Source: JANNSX01 sp046348995
GTDB taxonomy: Bacteria; Pseudomonadota; Alphaproteobacteria; Rhizobiales; Hyphomicrobiaceae
Length of the DNA stretch: 64,000 nt
Direction: 5' to 3'
Assembly: GCA_046348995.1 (NCBI GenBank)
Contig: JAXMDB010000004.1
Span: 1 to 64,000, forward strand
The stretch's first letter is position 1. The number at the start of each line of letters is the position of its first letter. The notes beneath the pieces are model-generated. The model worked only from the letters and a program-made list of their open reading frames with translations. It ran no database searches and had not been told where the DNA came from. Shown in pieces: positions 1 to 8,801 of the stretch. The position numbers were made by a program, and so were the translations under genes.

Positions 1-37
1 GCCCCACCATTTCCTTCACCGGCGGAGCAACTGACCC

Positions 38-1135
38 ATGGGCTTCAAATGCGGCATCGTCGGATTGCCCAATGTCGGCAAGTCGACCCTCTTCAACGCA
101 TTGACGCAGACGGCCGCGGCGGCTGCCGCGAACTATCCCTTCTGCACGATCGATCCGAATGTCGGCGAGGTGCCGGTGCCCGACGAGCGGCTGGATACGC
201 TCACCCGCATCGGCAAGTCGGCGCAGGAGATTGCGACGCGGCTGACCTTCGTCGACATCGCCGGTCTCGTGCGCGGCGCCTCCAAGGGCGAGGGTCTCGG
301 CAATCAATTCCTCGCCAATATCCGAGAGGTCGATGCGGTCGCGTACGTGCTGCGCTGCTTCGAGGACGACGACATCACCCATGTCGAGGGCCGCATCGAT
401 CCGCTCGCCGACGCCGAGACGGTCGAGACCGAGCTCATGCTCGCTGATCTCGAAAGCCTCGAGAAGCGGCTCGTCAACGTCGAGAAGAAGGCCAAGGGCG
501 GGGACAAGGATGCCAAGATCCAGGCGGGCGTCATCGCCAAGGCGATCGCCGCACTCTCCGACGGCAAGCCCGCCCGCACCGTCGCGCGCACGGACGAGGA
601 GGAGCCCGTCTTCCAGGCGCTGCAGCTCTTGACCGCCAAGCCCGTGCTCTATGTCGCCAATGTGGACGAGGCGAGTGCGGCCACCGGCAACGCCTTCTCC
701 AAGCGCGTCGAGGAGCTGGCCCAGAAGGAAGGCGCGGTCGCCGTCGTCATCTCGGCGCGCATCGAGTCGGAGCTCGCTCAGCTGCCGGAGGATGAGCGTC
801 AGGAATTTCTGGCCTCGCTCGGGCTCGAGGAGCCCGGCCTCAACCGGCTGATTACAGCAGGCTACAAGCTGCTCGGCCTCATCACCTATTTCACCGTCGG
901 CCCGAAGGAAGCGCGCGCCTGGACGATCACGCGCGGCACCAAGGCCCCGCAGGCGGCTGCCGTCATCCACACCGATTTCGAGAAGGGCTTCATCCGCGCC
1001 GAGACCATCGCTTATTCCGATTTTGTCGCCTGCGGCGGCGAGACCGGCGCCAAGGAAGCCGGCAAGATGCGTCTGGAAGGCAAGGAGTACGTCGTCCAGG
1101 ACGGCGACGTCATGCACTTCAGATTTGCGAATTGA
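38..1135 (+). CDS. ychF: Redox-regulated ATPase YchF (Obg-family GTPase fold)
   Basis: 365 residues, the usual YchF length. A P-loop NVGKST lies at about residues 12-17, followed by the switch motif DIAG, and the C-terminal third is a TGS domain. Family knowledge: YchF is a cytosolic ATPase that binds ribosomes and is linked to stress responses; it prefers ATP to GTP. A GGAG ribosome site lies just upstream of the ATG. The next gene starts 11 bases after the stop. High confidence. Confidence 0.97.
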   Translation: MGFKCGIVGLPNVGKSTLFNALTQTAAAAAANYPFCTIDPNVGEVPVPDERLDTLTRIGKSAQEIATRLTFVDIAGLVRGASKGEGLGNQFLANIREVDAVAYVLRCFEDDDITHVEGRIDPLADAETVETELMLADLESLEKRLVNVEKKAKGGDKDAKIQAGVIAKAIAALSDGKPARTVARTDEEEPVFQALQLLTAKPVLYVANVDEASAATGNAFSKRVEELAQKEGAVAVVISARIESELAQLPEDERQEFLASLGLEEPGLNRLITAGYKLLGLITYFTVGPKEARAWTITRGTKAPQAAAVIHTDFEKGFIRAETIAYSDFVACGGETGAKEAGKMRLEGKEYVVQDGDVMHFRFAN

Positions 1136-1146
1136 GGCTTCGAGCT

Positions 1147-1638
1147 ATGGCCGGCGGTGCGTCGTCGAAACCCCTCCTCACCTTCGAGGACTTTCCCGTC
1201 GGGCGGGTGTTCGACCTCGGCGTCAAGGATGTCGTCGAGAGCGAGGTGCTCGACTTCGCACGCGCCTATGATCCGCAGCCATTTCATCTGGATCGCGCGG
1301 CTGCCGAGAAGAGCATTCTCGGCGGCTTGTCGGCGTCGGGCTGGCATACCTGCGCCATGCTCATGCGGATGATCTTCGACGCCTACCTCAAAGACACCGC
1401 GAGCTTGGGCTCGCCCGGCCTCGAGCAGGTGCGTTGGCGGCGGCCGGTGCTGGTCGGCGACCGATTGACGGGAACGAGCCGGGTCACCGAGGCCCGGATC
1501 TCGGGAAGCCGCCCCGGCATGGGCATTCTGCGCGTCGTGCACGAGCTCAAGAACCAAAAGGGCGAGGTCGTCATCGTCTGGGACGGCACGCAATTCGTCT
1601 CGACCGCCGCGAGCCTCGCCGCGGGAGGCGCCACATGA
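1147..1638 (+). CDS. MaoC-family dehydratase (first of a pair)
   Basis: 163 residues of single hot-dog fold. The hydratase motif AYDPQPFHLD, with its Asp and His, lies near residue 40, followed by ASGWHT. Members hydrate enoyl-CoA substrates in beta-oxidation or related pathways; the exact substrate is not visible. I use the ATG at 1147; an in-frame TTG at 1132 is also possible. The stop overlaps the start of the next MaoC gene by 4 bases (ATGA), so the two are probably co-translated and may form a heteromer. Confidence 0.9.
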   Translation: MAGGASSKPLLTFEDFPVGRVFDLGVKDVVESEVLDFARAYDPQPFHLDRAAAEKSILGGLSASGWHTCAMLMRMIFDAYLKDTASLGSPGLEQVRWRRPVLVGDRLTGTSRVTEARISGSRPGMGILRVVHELKNQKGEVVIVWDGTQFVSTAASLAAGGAT

Positions 1639-2120
1639 CGATCTATCTCGAGGATCTCGTCATCGGCGAGAAGCTCGTCTTCGGCCGTCACACCTTTACG
1701 CGAGACGAGATCATCGCGTTTGCGAAGGCGTACGATCCGCAGCCGTTCCACCTGGACGAGGCGGCGGCAGAGCGGTCGCTGTTCGGGGCCTTGTGCGCGA
1801 GCGGCTGGCAGACGGCGGCGCTGTGGATGCGGTCGATGGTCGACTATCGCCAGCGGCAGGCGGAGGCGGATCGGCGGGCCGGCAAAGACGTGCCGGAGTC
1901 CGGTCCCTCACCAGGGCTGACGAAATTGCGCTGGCCGAAACCGGTCTATGTCGGCGACACGATCACGTTCGGCTCGACGTTCACAGCCGTCGAGGACGAT
2001 CCCAAACGCGCCGGCTGGGGCATTGCCACAACAGCCGACGAAGGCGTCAACCAGCATGGCGAGATCGTCTACGCTGCGATCGGGCGCGTGTACGTCAAGC
2101 GGCGGGTGCCGCGGTCCTGA
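1635..2120 (+). CDS. MaoC-family dehydratase (second of a pair)
   Basis: 161 residues with the same hot-dog fold and the same AYDPQPFHLDEAAA motif as the gene before it, so the two are paralogs from a tandem duplication. The start ATG overlaps the preceding stop. An insertion of about 20 charged residues (near QRQAEADRRAGKD) distinguishes it from the first copy. Probable role: reversible hydration of an enoyl-CoA. The gene ends 24 bases before a convergent tRNA. Confidence 0.9.
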   Translation: MTIYLEDLVIGEKLVFGRHTFTRDEIIAFAKAYDPQPFHLDEAAAERSLFGALCASGWQTAALWMRSMVDYRQRQAEADRRAGKDVPESGPSPGLTKLRWPKPVYVGDTITFGSTFTAVEDDPKRAGWGIATTADEGVNQHGEIVYAAIGRVYVKRRVPRS

Positions 2121-2143
2121 CGAGCTGACTTGTCTGGAAATGA

Positions 2144-2220
<77 letters not shown>

Positions 2221-2226
2221 GCACAA

Positions 2227-2245
2227 CCGGAGCAACTCGCTCCGG
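2227..2245 (-). terminator. Hairpin between the DUF6600 gene and tRNA-Asp
   Basis: A perfect 7-bp stem (CCGGAGC/GCTCCGG) with a 5-nt loop. It lies downstream of the minus-strand DUF6600 gene and 7 bases upstream of the tRNA. No T-run follows, so it may be a weak terminator or a processing signal. Confidence 0.4.
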
Positions 2246-2316
2246 CGCGGTGGGTGAGCTTGTAAGGTTGAAGCACCGGCCAAGTCAAGACGCGGCTGCA
2301 TGCGGCAACCTGGGGC

Positions 2317-3876
2317 CTATGGCTGCACCTCCTCGCTTGCTGATTGGCCGCCCTTGGCCTGCCCGTTTTGGCCACCTTGGCCCTGCGATTGAGGGCCGTC
2401 AGCCGATCCTTTCTGCTGAGCCTTCTTGCGCTTGACCTTCTGGCTCTGTTGCTGGCCCTGATCGCCCTGGTCGATGACGCCCTGGGTGCCTTCCGGCTGC
2501 TCGGACTTGGGCTGCTTCTTCCGCTCGGCTTTCTGGCCTTGCTGCTGGCTCGCATCGCCCTGGTCGACGGCACCTTGCGTGCCTTCCGGTTGCTGATCGG
2601 TCTTCTGCTTTTTGGGCTTGACCTTCTTGCCGTTGCCGTCGGCGGCCTTCCCGTTGACGGACTGATCCTGCTCGTCGATCACACCCTGCGTGCCTTCGGC
2701 CTTCTGACCTTGCGGCTGGTCGACCGCTTGACCCTGCTCGGCCTGGTCTTGGGCGCCAACGGTGCTGCCGGTGGACGATGTCGACTTGTCCGGCTCGGCG
2801 TTGCCGCCCTCGGTCGCTGCCGTGCCGCCGGTCGTGCCTTCGCTGCCGGGCTGCTCGACGGCCTGCTTCTTCTTCCGATTCGTCGTCGTCCCGGTCGCAC
2901 CCTCGTCCGTGCCAGCGGTCGCGCCCTGATCCGATGCGGTGCCACCTTGCTCACTGGTCTGACCGCCCGGCCCGGCATCGCCCTGATCGACCGCGGCACT
3001 GCCCGGTTCCTCGGCCTGGTCGCCACCGGCCTTCTTGCGCTTCTCCTGCTTCTGCTTCACGTCCTCGAGCTTGGAGACCTTGCCGGGCTTGGCGTCGCGC
3101 TCGCGCGGCAGACGCTCCTTGACGGCCACCACCGCATCGTCAGACGACTTTGCCTCCCGCGGATCGCTCGTCTCGCGGACCTCCACGGTCTTCACGTCAC
3201 GACCCGTCTTCTCCTGAATGAAGCTCACGTTGATGACGTTGTTGACGACGATGTTGTTCTCGACCCTGACCGGCCCGACGAACTCGGCCTCACGCACGAT
3301 GCGCTCCCGCCGGTCGCGATCCTTGATGACGACGACGTTAAGATTGACCTCCAGGAAACGGGGCGCCGGCACCGCGACCCAATAGCGGTCCGGGATGTCG
3401 CCAACGCTTACATTCACGCGGATGTCGGCATCGTCGTAGTCGTAGCCCCGCGTCACCGGCAGCGGCGCCCAAACGACGTACTCCGGCGTGCGCTTCCAGC
3501 TCACCCACGCGGGCGCCCAGACGGTGCCAGGCACCCAATACCAGCCGATCTCATCCGCATAGCCCCAGCGGCCGTAGTGGTAGGTCGCCCAGCCGAACGG
3601 CTCGTCGGACACCCAGGTCCAGCCGAAGCGGTCCGTATTGACCCAATGGCCAAGCGTATAGGGACGCCAGCCGGCGCGGACATCGGCCGGCACGAACACA
3701 TAGCGATCCTCGTAGCTCACCCACTCACCGTATTGGGCGAGATCGTCGTAGAAGACGTTGATGCTGATGGCTGCCTGCGCATGGGCGGCGGTGATCATGG
3801 GTCCTGCGGGGGCCATGCCAACCCCGAGGAGGGTGGCGAGCACGGCGGTTCCAGCCAAGGTCGAGCGCAATCTCAT
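2317..3876 (-). CDS. Secreted DUF6600-type Trp-rich protein with a low-complexity tail
   Basis: 519 residues from the ATG at 3876. A signal peptide ends near residue 30 (AHAQA). Residues about 35-150 are rich in Trp, Tyr and Gly, with repeats of the GHW, GWTW, GRWGY and GWYW kind typical of DUF6600 proteins of Hyphomicrobiales. The last 250 residues are a Gln/Lys/Gly/Ser-rich disordered tail. It holds three copies of a unit beginning EGTQG(V/A)(I/V)D near residues 394, 430 and 461, each followed by a Lys-rich basic block. The frame stays open upstream to 4470, but that part has no family match. Probable periplasmic or surface protein; function unknown. Confidence 0.82.
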   Translation of the reverse strand: MRLRSTLAGTAVLATLLGVGMAPAGPMITAAHAQAAISINVFYDDLAQYGEWVSYEDRYVFVPADVRAGWRPYTLGHWVNTDRFGWTWVSDEPFGWATYHYGRWGYADEIGWYWVPGTVWAPAWVSWKRTPEYVVWAPLPVTRGYDYDDADIRVNVSVGDIPDRYWVAVPAPRFLEVNLNVVVIKDRDRRERIVREAEFVGPVRVENNIVVNNVINVSFIQEKTGRDVKTVEVRETSDPREAKSSDDAVVAVKERLPRERDAKPGKVSKLEDVKQKQEKRKKAGGDQAEEPGSAAVDQGDAGPGGQTSEQGGTASDQGATAGTDEGATGTTTNRKKKQAVEQPGSEGTTGGTAATEGGNAEPDKSTSSTGSTVGAQDQAEQGQAVDQPQGQKAEGTQGVIDEQDQSVNGKAADGNGKKVKPKKQKTDQQPEGTQGAVDQGDASQQQGQKAERKKQPKSEQPEGTQGVIDQGDQGQQQSQKVKRKKAQQKGSADGPQSQGQGGQNGQAKGGQSASEEVQP

Positions 3877-4093
3877 CGCGAGCTCCTTCGCGCCTAAATC
3901 CAACTGAGGGGGCAATCCCAAGCGGGGCGATGAGTTCCGGCGACGCTTGCGGCGAAGTGGCCGGTTTCGTCGTCCAGCCGGCCGAAAGGTCATCCAAAAC
4001 CACCCGGCTGAGGGGACTTGGCGTGCGGGTGTCAAACGCAGTGCCGCTCTGCTAGCGTCCGGCGGCAAGAAAATATCGCTTGGGGATGGACCT

Positions 4094-4810
4094 ATGGAAA
4101 CGGCATTGGTGACGGGTGCGACCAGCGGTGTCGGACAAGGCATCGCGCTGGCGCTGGCCGAGGCGGGGTACCGGGTGCTGGCCGTCGGACGGAACCGCGA
4201 GGGTTTCGCCCCACTTTCAGCCAACAGCAACATCGTTCCGATTGTTGCCGACGTCACCGACCGGGAGGCGATGCGCGCGCATGTCGAGGGCGTCGCTGTC
4301 GACGTGCTCGTGAACAATGCCGGCATCATGCCGCCCGTCGTGTCCTTCGACGAGTTCCCCAAGGCCGAGATCGACCGCGCGATCGCCACCAACGTGACGG
4401 CTGCGATCGCATTGACCCGTCTCGTTGCCCCCGGCATGCGCGAGCGCCAGCGCGGCCACATCTTCTTCACCGGCTCGACGGCGGCCCACGCAGCCTTCCC
4501 TCGCTTTGCCGTCTACAGCGCGACGAAGGCCGCGATCGGCGCCTTCGCCGACAGCCTGCGGCTCGACATGGCGCCTCATCGCGTGCGCGTGACGGAGATC
4601 GTCGCGGGCCGCACCGAGACCAATCTCTACAAGTCGCTGTTCGACGAGGACATGCGCAAGGCCATGTACGCGAACGGCTCGGCGGTGCAGCCCGCGGACA
4701 TCGCCGCGATGGTCGTCGCCGCACTGGCGCTGCCGCCGAACGCGACGGTCGCCCGCATGGACGTGATCCCGACCTGGCAGGCGACGGCGACCGGCGCAAA
4801 CAAGAGGTAG
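4094..4810 (+). CDS. SDR-family NAD(P)-dependent oxidoreductase
   Basis: 238 residues. The classical short-chain dehydrogenase elements are all present: the nucleotide loop TGATSGVG at residues 7-14, NNAG at 74-77, a catalytic Ser near 128, and Tyr141-x3-Lys145 in YSATK. The ATG at 4094 puts the Rossmann motif at the expected distance. The divergent DUF6600 gene starts 217 bases away, so both promoters lie in 3877-4093. The substrate cannot be read from the sequence. Confidence 0.9.
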   Translation: METALVTGATSGVGQGIALALAEAGYRVLAVGRNREGFAPLSANSNIVPIVADVTDREAMRAHVEGVAVDVLVNNAGIMPPVVSFDEFPKAEIDRAIATNVTAAIALTRLVAPGMRERQRGHIFFTGSTAAHAAFPRFAVYSATKAAIGAFADSLRLDMAPHRVRVTEIVAGRTETNLYKSLFDEDMRKAMYANGSAVQPADIAAMVVAALALPPNATVARMDVIPTWQATATGANKR

Positions 4811-5249
4811 GATCCAGCGCGCGTCCGCGACGGAACGCTGGCGCAAGGCGCGCGTTCGGCCACTGCGCGGTCCGCATATCAACCGGATGCGGCGGTATAG
4901 GGAATGTGACGGTTTTTCCGGTTTCCCGGCACGGCCGACGAAATGGCAGCCGAGCCCTTGTCCCGTCTGCGGACCGACGCGCGATCCGAAATGAAAATGA
5001 CCCTTGGCTGCTGGATCACCAGCATGCTACGGACCATGCGTGTCAGGTCACTTCGACGAACGTCCACCATATCCGCTCTCGCGCCGAGACCCAGCTCGGG
5101 GAATGCGCCGGCGAGCGCGCGATCGTGCTGGACAGTTCGGCCTGCCGCGCACCGCTATGCCCCGTTGCGGCTGGTGCCGGACGGGCGCCGCTGTCAAAAT
5201 GCGGCCATCGCAGGCGGGTGCAAACCCCAATCCACGAAAGGAAGTTCCT
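4811..5249. other. 439-bp intergenic stretch between two SDR genes
   Basis: No gene is supported here. An inverted repeat CCAGCG/CGCTGG at 4814-4841, just after the first SDR stop, could be its terminator. The rest shows nothing recognisable apart from the GAAAGGA ribosome site of the next gene at about 5236-5242. Confidence 0.5.
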
Positions 5250-5957
5250 ATGGCTCAGGAGAAGGTCGCGCTCGTCACAGCGGGTGGCAGCGGCATGGGC
5301 GCGGCGGCCGCGCGGCGCCTCGCAGCGGACGGCCACAAGGTCGCCGTGCTCTCGTCCTCCGGCAAGGGCGAGGCCTTGGCGAAAGAGCTCGGCGGCTTCG
5401 GCGTCACCGGCTCCAACCAATCGACCGCGGACTTGCAGAAGCTCGTCGACGGCGCGATCGAGCGGTGGGGCCGCATCGATGTGCTCGTCAACAGCGCCGG
5501 CCATGGACCGCGCAGGCCCATCCTCGAAATTTCCGATGACGAGTGGCGCACCGGCATGGACGTCTACTTCCTGAGCGCCGTCCGGCCGACCCGCCTCGTG
5601 ACACCGCACATGCAGAAGCAGAAGTCCGGCGCCATCATCAACATCTCGACGGCCTGGGCCTTCGAGCCGAGCGAGATGTTCCCGACCTCGGCCGTGTTTC
5701 GCGCCGGCCTCGCCTCGTTCGCCAAGATCTACGCGGACAAGTACGCGGCCGAGAACATCCGGATGAACAACGTCCTCCCCGGCTGGATCGACAGCCTGCC
5801 CGCCACCGAGGAGCGGCGGAACGGCGTCCCCATGAAGCGCTACGGAACGAGCGAGGAGATCGCGGCGACGATCGCCTTCCTCGCCTCCGACGGCGGGGCC
5901 TACATCACCGGCCAGAACATCCGCGTCGATGGCGGCGTGACACGGCATTCCACCTGA
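5250..5957 (+). CDS. SDR-family oxidoreductase with a non-canonical active site
   Basis: 235 residues. The nucleotide-binding loop TAGGSGMG (10-17), NSAG (81-84) and the C-terminal RVDGG element show an SDR fold. The usual YxxxK catalytic pair is absent: the aligned segment reads S147-A-V-F-R151, so Tyr becomes Ser and Lys becomes Arg. The surrounding sequence is well conserved, so this looks like a distinct subfamily rather than a broken gene. The ATG at 5250 has a GAAAGGA ribosome site. A strong hairpin follows the stop. Confidence 0.88.
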   Translation: MAQEKVALVTAGGSGMGAAAARRLAADGHKVAVLSSSGKGEALAKELGGFGVTGSNQSTADLQKLVDGAIERWGRIDVLVNSAGHGPRRPILEISDDEWRTGMDVYFLSAVRPTRLVTPHMQKQKSGAIINISTAWAFEPSEMFPTSAVFRAGLASFAKIYADKYAAENIRMNNVLPGWIDSLPATEERRNGVPMKRYGTSEEIAATIAFLASDGGAYITGQNIRVDGGVTRHST

Positions 5958-5967
5958 CCGGATCGAA

Positions 5968-5999
5968 AGCACCGGCGCATCCCTTGATGCGTCGGTGCT
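5968..5999 (+). terminator. Hairpin terminator after the second SDR
   Basis: A 14-bp stem with one mismatch and a CCTT loop, starting 11 bases after the SDR stop codon. No long T-run follows. It also marks approximately where the nosR remnant on the other strand loses its homology. Confidence 0.55.
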
Positions 6000-6533
6000 C
6001 CCAGGTGGATCCTCAAAGATCGCTGGCGACGCGAAAGCCAGTCCGTCGTTGATGACGACGGCCGTGACGGTCGCGCCCGAGATGACGTCGACCTCCTTGC
6101 TCGCGCCCGTCTTCGCCATCTCGATGAGGCTGCGGCCGGCGTAGCGGCCGACGAAGTCGAACAGCTTGTCGGGCGAGATGCCGACGAGCAGGATTGGCTC
6201 ATGATGCTCGATGACGCGGGCGCCGGTGAAGACGCCCTCGCTCGTCAACCCAGCGAGGATGCGGATCGGCTTGCCGGAATAGCCGATGTCGGTGGTCGTG
6301 AAGACGTAGCCGATGATGGCGTCGCCTTTGTAGGCGGCTGCGGCGGCGGGGTTGCCCTCGACCGGCCCGAAGCGGTCGGCACCCTTAAAGACCTCGGCCG
6401 GCGCCACGTTGGCGGTGTAAGCGCCAAAGCCCCCAGCCGTTACTCTGGTCGATACCGAAAAAGTTGCAGCAGCAAGACCTAAGAGTAGGAGGAGCAGAAG
6501 CCGGAGCGTCTGACCTTGCCCCCAACGATGCAT
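6000..6533 (-). pseudogene. nosR: Truncated nosR: N-terminal FMN-binding domain only
   Basis: From the ATG at 6533 the frame encodes a hydrophobic signal or anchor (LRLLLLLLLGLAAA), then a domain very like the periplasmic flavin-binding part of NosR/NirI regulators of nitrous oxide reductase: GADRFGPVEG, GYSGKPIRIL, HHEPILLVGI and the flavinylation-type VISGATVTA. Resemblance stops after about 175 residues near position 6000. The frame then runs without a stop antisense through the neighbouring SDR gene to 5043. Full NosR has over 700 residues with membrane helices and iron-sulfur motifs, none of which occur here, and no other nos gene is in the window. Probably a decayed remnant. Confidence 0.75.
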
Positions 6534-6828
6534 TATGCGGCTCTTTCTATCCTGGAAGCCGCCACCTCGCTGGTGGCGGCGTCGCGGATATCTGAGCGGC
6601 GGCATCAGAATTGTTCTTGATGTTCGCCAAGTTAGCCGCAGGGCCGGGCGCGACTTTTGGAGATCAGGTGCCGGGCGCCGCCAAGCGGGCCGATTGCGGC
6701 CACGGCGCCGGCGCTGCGAGGGGATGGTTGGCGGGATTGGGCCTGCCGTCACGGGCCCTTAGCCGCGCGGAAGGTCGCGTCGACCCTCTCCGCGTCCACG
6801 GTAAAGGCGGCTAAGGTATTGAAGACGA
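6534..6828. other. Intergenic stretch upstream of the nosR remnant
   Basis: About 295 bp without a gene. It contains a perfect 9-bp hairpin (GCCGCCACC/GGTGGCGGC, loop TCGCT) at 6558-6580. I looked for an FNR box of the TTGAT-N4-ATCAA kind, expected before nos genes; only a half-site (TTGAT at about 6617) is present. Confidence 0.5.
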
Positions 6829-6903
6829 TGGTGGGCGGTGAGAGGGTCGAACTCCCGACATCCTCGGTGTAAACGAGGCGCTCTGCCACTGAGCTAACCG
6901 CCC
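6829..6903 (-). tRNA. tRNA-Val (anticodon TAC)
   Basis: A 75-nt cloverleaf on the minus strand. The acceptor GGGCGGT pairs with ACCGCCC, followed by discriminator A and an encoded CCA. The anticodon stem CCTCG/CGAGG closes the loop TTTACAC, and the T-loop is TTCGACC. UAC reads valine codons. Confidence 0.96.
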
Positions 6904-7015
6904 GTCGAGGCAACCTGTATCGGCCGGGGTACGTCCTGACAAGCGGCCTCGCTTGCCCCTGGCCCGGTGCGCCGATAGTCTTTGCTTTCCGCAACCCACG
7001 TGAAGAGCGCCCATC

Positions 7016-8062
7016 TTGACCATCGCCCAGAGCATCGTCGACGCCGTCGGCAAGACGCCGCTGATCAAGCTCGCACGCGCGTCGGCGGAAACGGGGTGCA
7101 CGATCCTCGGCAAAGCCGAGTTCATGAACCCGGGCCAATCGGTCAAGGATCGCGCCGCCCTCTTCATCATCCAGGACGCGGTCAAGCGCGGCACGCTCAA
7201 GCCCGGCGGCATCATCGTCGAGGGCACGGCCGGCAACACCGGCATCGGCCTGACGGTCATCGGCGCAGCCCTCGGCTACCGCACCGTCATCGTCATCCCC
7301 GACACCCAGAGCCAGGAGAAGAAGGACGCGCTCCGGCTATTGGGCGCCGAGCTCGTCGAGGTGCCGGCGGTGCCCTACAAGAACCCGAATAACTACGTGC
7401 GCTACTCTGGAAGGCTCGCCGACGCGCTGGCCCAATCGACGCCCGAGGGCGCCATCTGGGCCAACCAGTTCGACAACGTCGCGAACCGCCAGGGCCACGT
7501 CGAGACGACCGCGCCCGAGATCTTCGATGCGCTCGGCGGCAAGGTCGACGGCTTCGTCTCGGCCGTCGGCACCGGCGGCACGCTGGCCGGCGTCGGCATC
7601 GGTTTGAAGCAGCGCGATGCGAAAATCCAAATCGCGCTCGCCGACCCGCACGGCGCCGCGATGTACAGCTACTACACGACGGGTGAGCTCAAGGCCGAGG
7701 GCTCGTCCATCACCGAAGGCATCGGCCAGGGCCGCATCACCGCGAACCTCGAGAATGCCCCCGTCGACAAGGCCTACCGGATCGACGACAAGGAGGCGGT
7801 CGAGATCGTCTTCGGACTGCTCAAAGAGGAAGGCCTCTGCCTCGGCGGCTCGAGCGGCATCAACATCGCCGGCGCAATGCGGCTCGCCAGGGACCTCGGC
7901 CCTGGTCACACCATCGTCACCATGCTGTGCGACCACGGCACCCGCTATCAGAGCAAGCTGTTCAATCCCGAGTTCCTCGCCTCCAAGGGCCTGCCGCTGC
8001 CCGACTGGCTGCCGAGCCGCGGCATGACAATCCCCAGCGCCTTCGTGCCGGTCGAGAGCTGA
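7016..8062 (+). CDS. cysK: Cysteine synthase A (O-acetylserine sulfhydrylase)
   Basis: 348 residues of a PLP enzyme of fold type II. Lys44 in SVKDRAA is the Schiff-base lysine; TAGNTG replaces the usual TSGNTG; the glycine loop GTGGTLAG and the C-terminal GGSSGINIA are in place. It makes cysteine from O-acetylserine and sulfide in the cytosol. The start is a TTG, since no in-frame ATG or GTG lies close upstream. It heads a likely operon: the AlaX gene starts 4 bases after its stop, and the sulfurtransferase follows. Confidence 0.93.
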   Translation: MTIAQSIVDAVGKTPLIKLARASAETGCTILGKAEFMNPGQSVKDRAALFIIQDAVKRGTLKPGGIIVEGTAGNTGIGLTVIGAALGYRTVIVIPDTQSQEKKDALRLLGAELVEVPAVPYKNPNNYVRYSGRLADALAQSTPEGAIWANQFDNVANRQGHVETTAPEIFDALGGKVDGFVSAVGTGGTLAGVGIGLKQRDAKIQIALADPHGAAMYSYYTTGELKAEGSSITEGIGQGRITANLENAPVDKAYRIDDKEAVEIVFGLLKEEGLCLGGSSGINIAGAMRLARDLGPGHTIVTMLCDHGTRYQSKLFNPEFLASKGLPLPDWLPSRGMTIPSAFVPVES

Positions 8063-8066
8063 GCGC

Positions 8067-8777
8067 ATGACCGAGGAGCTCTTTCGCGAGGACGCCTATC
8101 TCAAGGCCTGCGAGGCCCGTGTGTCGGCCGTCAACGAGCGCGGCGGTCTCATCCTCGACCGCACCGTGTTCTATCCGACGGGTGGCGGACAGCCCGGCGA
8201 CCGGGGCGTCCTCAAGCTCGCCGACGGCCGCGAGATCGTGATCGCCACGACCGTCTACGACAGCGACGGCCGAACGATCGTTCACGTGCCGGCCGAGGGC
8301 AGCCCTCTCCTCCAACCGGGCGACGCACTCGTCGCCGAGATCGACTGGGAGCGGCGCTACCGGCTCATGCGCGCCCACACCGCGCTGCATCTTCTCTGTG
8401 CCGTCGTCGCCTTCCCCGTCACCGGCGGCCAGGTCGGCGAGGCGGAGGGGCGGCTCGATTTCGACATTCCCGAGGGCGGCCTCGACAAGGAGGCGCTCGC
8501 CCAGAGCATCAACGCACATGCCGCCGCCGCGCGCGCCGTCAGTCATCGCTGGATCACGGACGAGGAGATGGCCGAGCGGCAGGATCTCGTGCGCACGATG
8601 AAGGTCAAGCCGCCGACCGGCCGCGGGCGCGTGCGCCTGGTCGAGATCGCCGACTGCGATCTACAGCCGTGCGGCGGTACGCACGTCGCCTCGACGGCGG
8701 AGATCGGTCAGGCCGTCATCGACAAGATCGAGAAAAAGGGCGCCATCAACCGGCGCATCCGCTTGCGCCTCGTCTGA
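8067..8777 (+). CDS. Alanyl-tRNA editing protein, AlaX type
   Basis: 236 residues resembling the second additional domain of alanyl-tRNA synthetase. The N-terminal glycine-rich motif TGGGQPGD, the zinc-binding HTALH near residue 100 and CGGTH near residue 205 are all visible. Free-standing AlaX proteins hydrolyse Ser-tRNA(Ala) and sometimes Gly-tRNA(Ala). It lies between cysteine synthase and mercaptopyruvate sulfurtransferase, so it is probably co-transcribed with sulfur metabolism. Confidence 0.92.
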   Translation: MTEELFREDAYLKACEARVSAVNERGGLILDRTVFYPTGGGQPGDRGVLKLADGREIVIATTVYDSDGRTIVHVPAEGSPLLQPGDALVAEIDWERRYRLMRAHTALHLLCAVVAFPVTGGQVGEAEGRLDFDIPEGGLDKEALAQSINAHAAAARAVSHRWITDEEMAERQDLVRTMKVKPPTGRGRVRLVEIADCDLQPCGGTHVASTAEIGQAVIDKIEKKGAINRRIRLRLV

Positions 8778-8801
8778 CGCGCAAGGGCTTCAGGGGGTAT
8801 C

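Noticed and set aside
3877..4470. Upstream extension of the DUF6600 frame to 4470.
   Set aside because: It would run antisense to the first SDR gene, and the signal peptide at 3876 gives a natural start.
6617..6630. Possible FNR box upstream of the nosR remnant.
   Set aside because: Only one half-site TTGAT is present; the second half reads CCAA, so the palindrome is not convincing.
5043..6752. Minus-strand frame of 569 codons read as one long protein.
   Set aside because: Only about 175 codons (6000-6533) resemble NosR; the remainder is antisense to the second SDR and has antisense composition.
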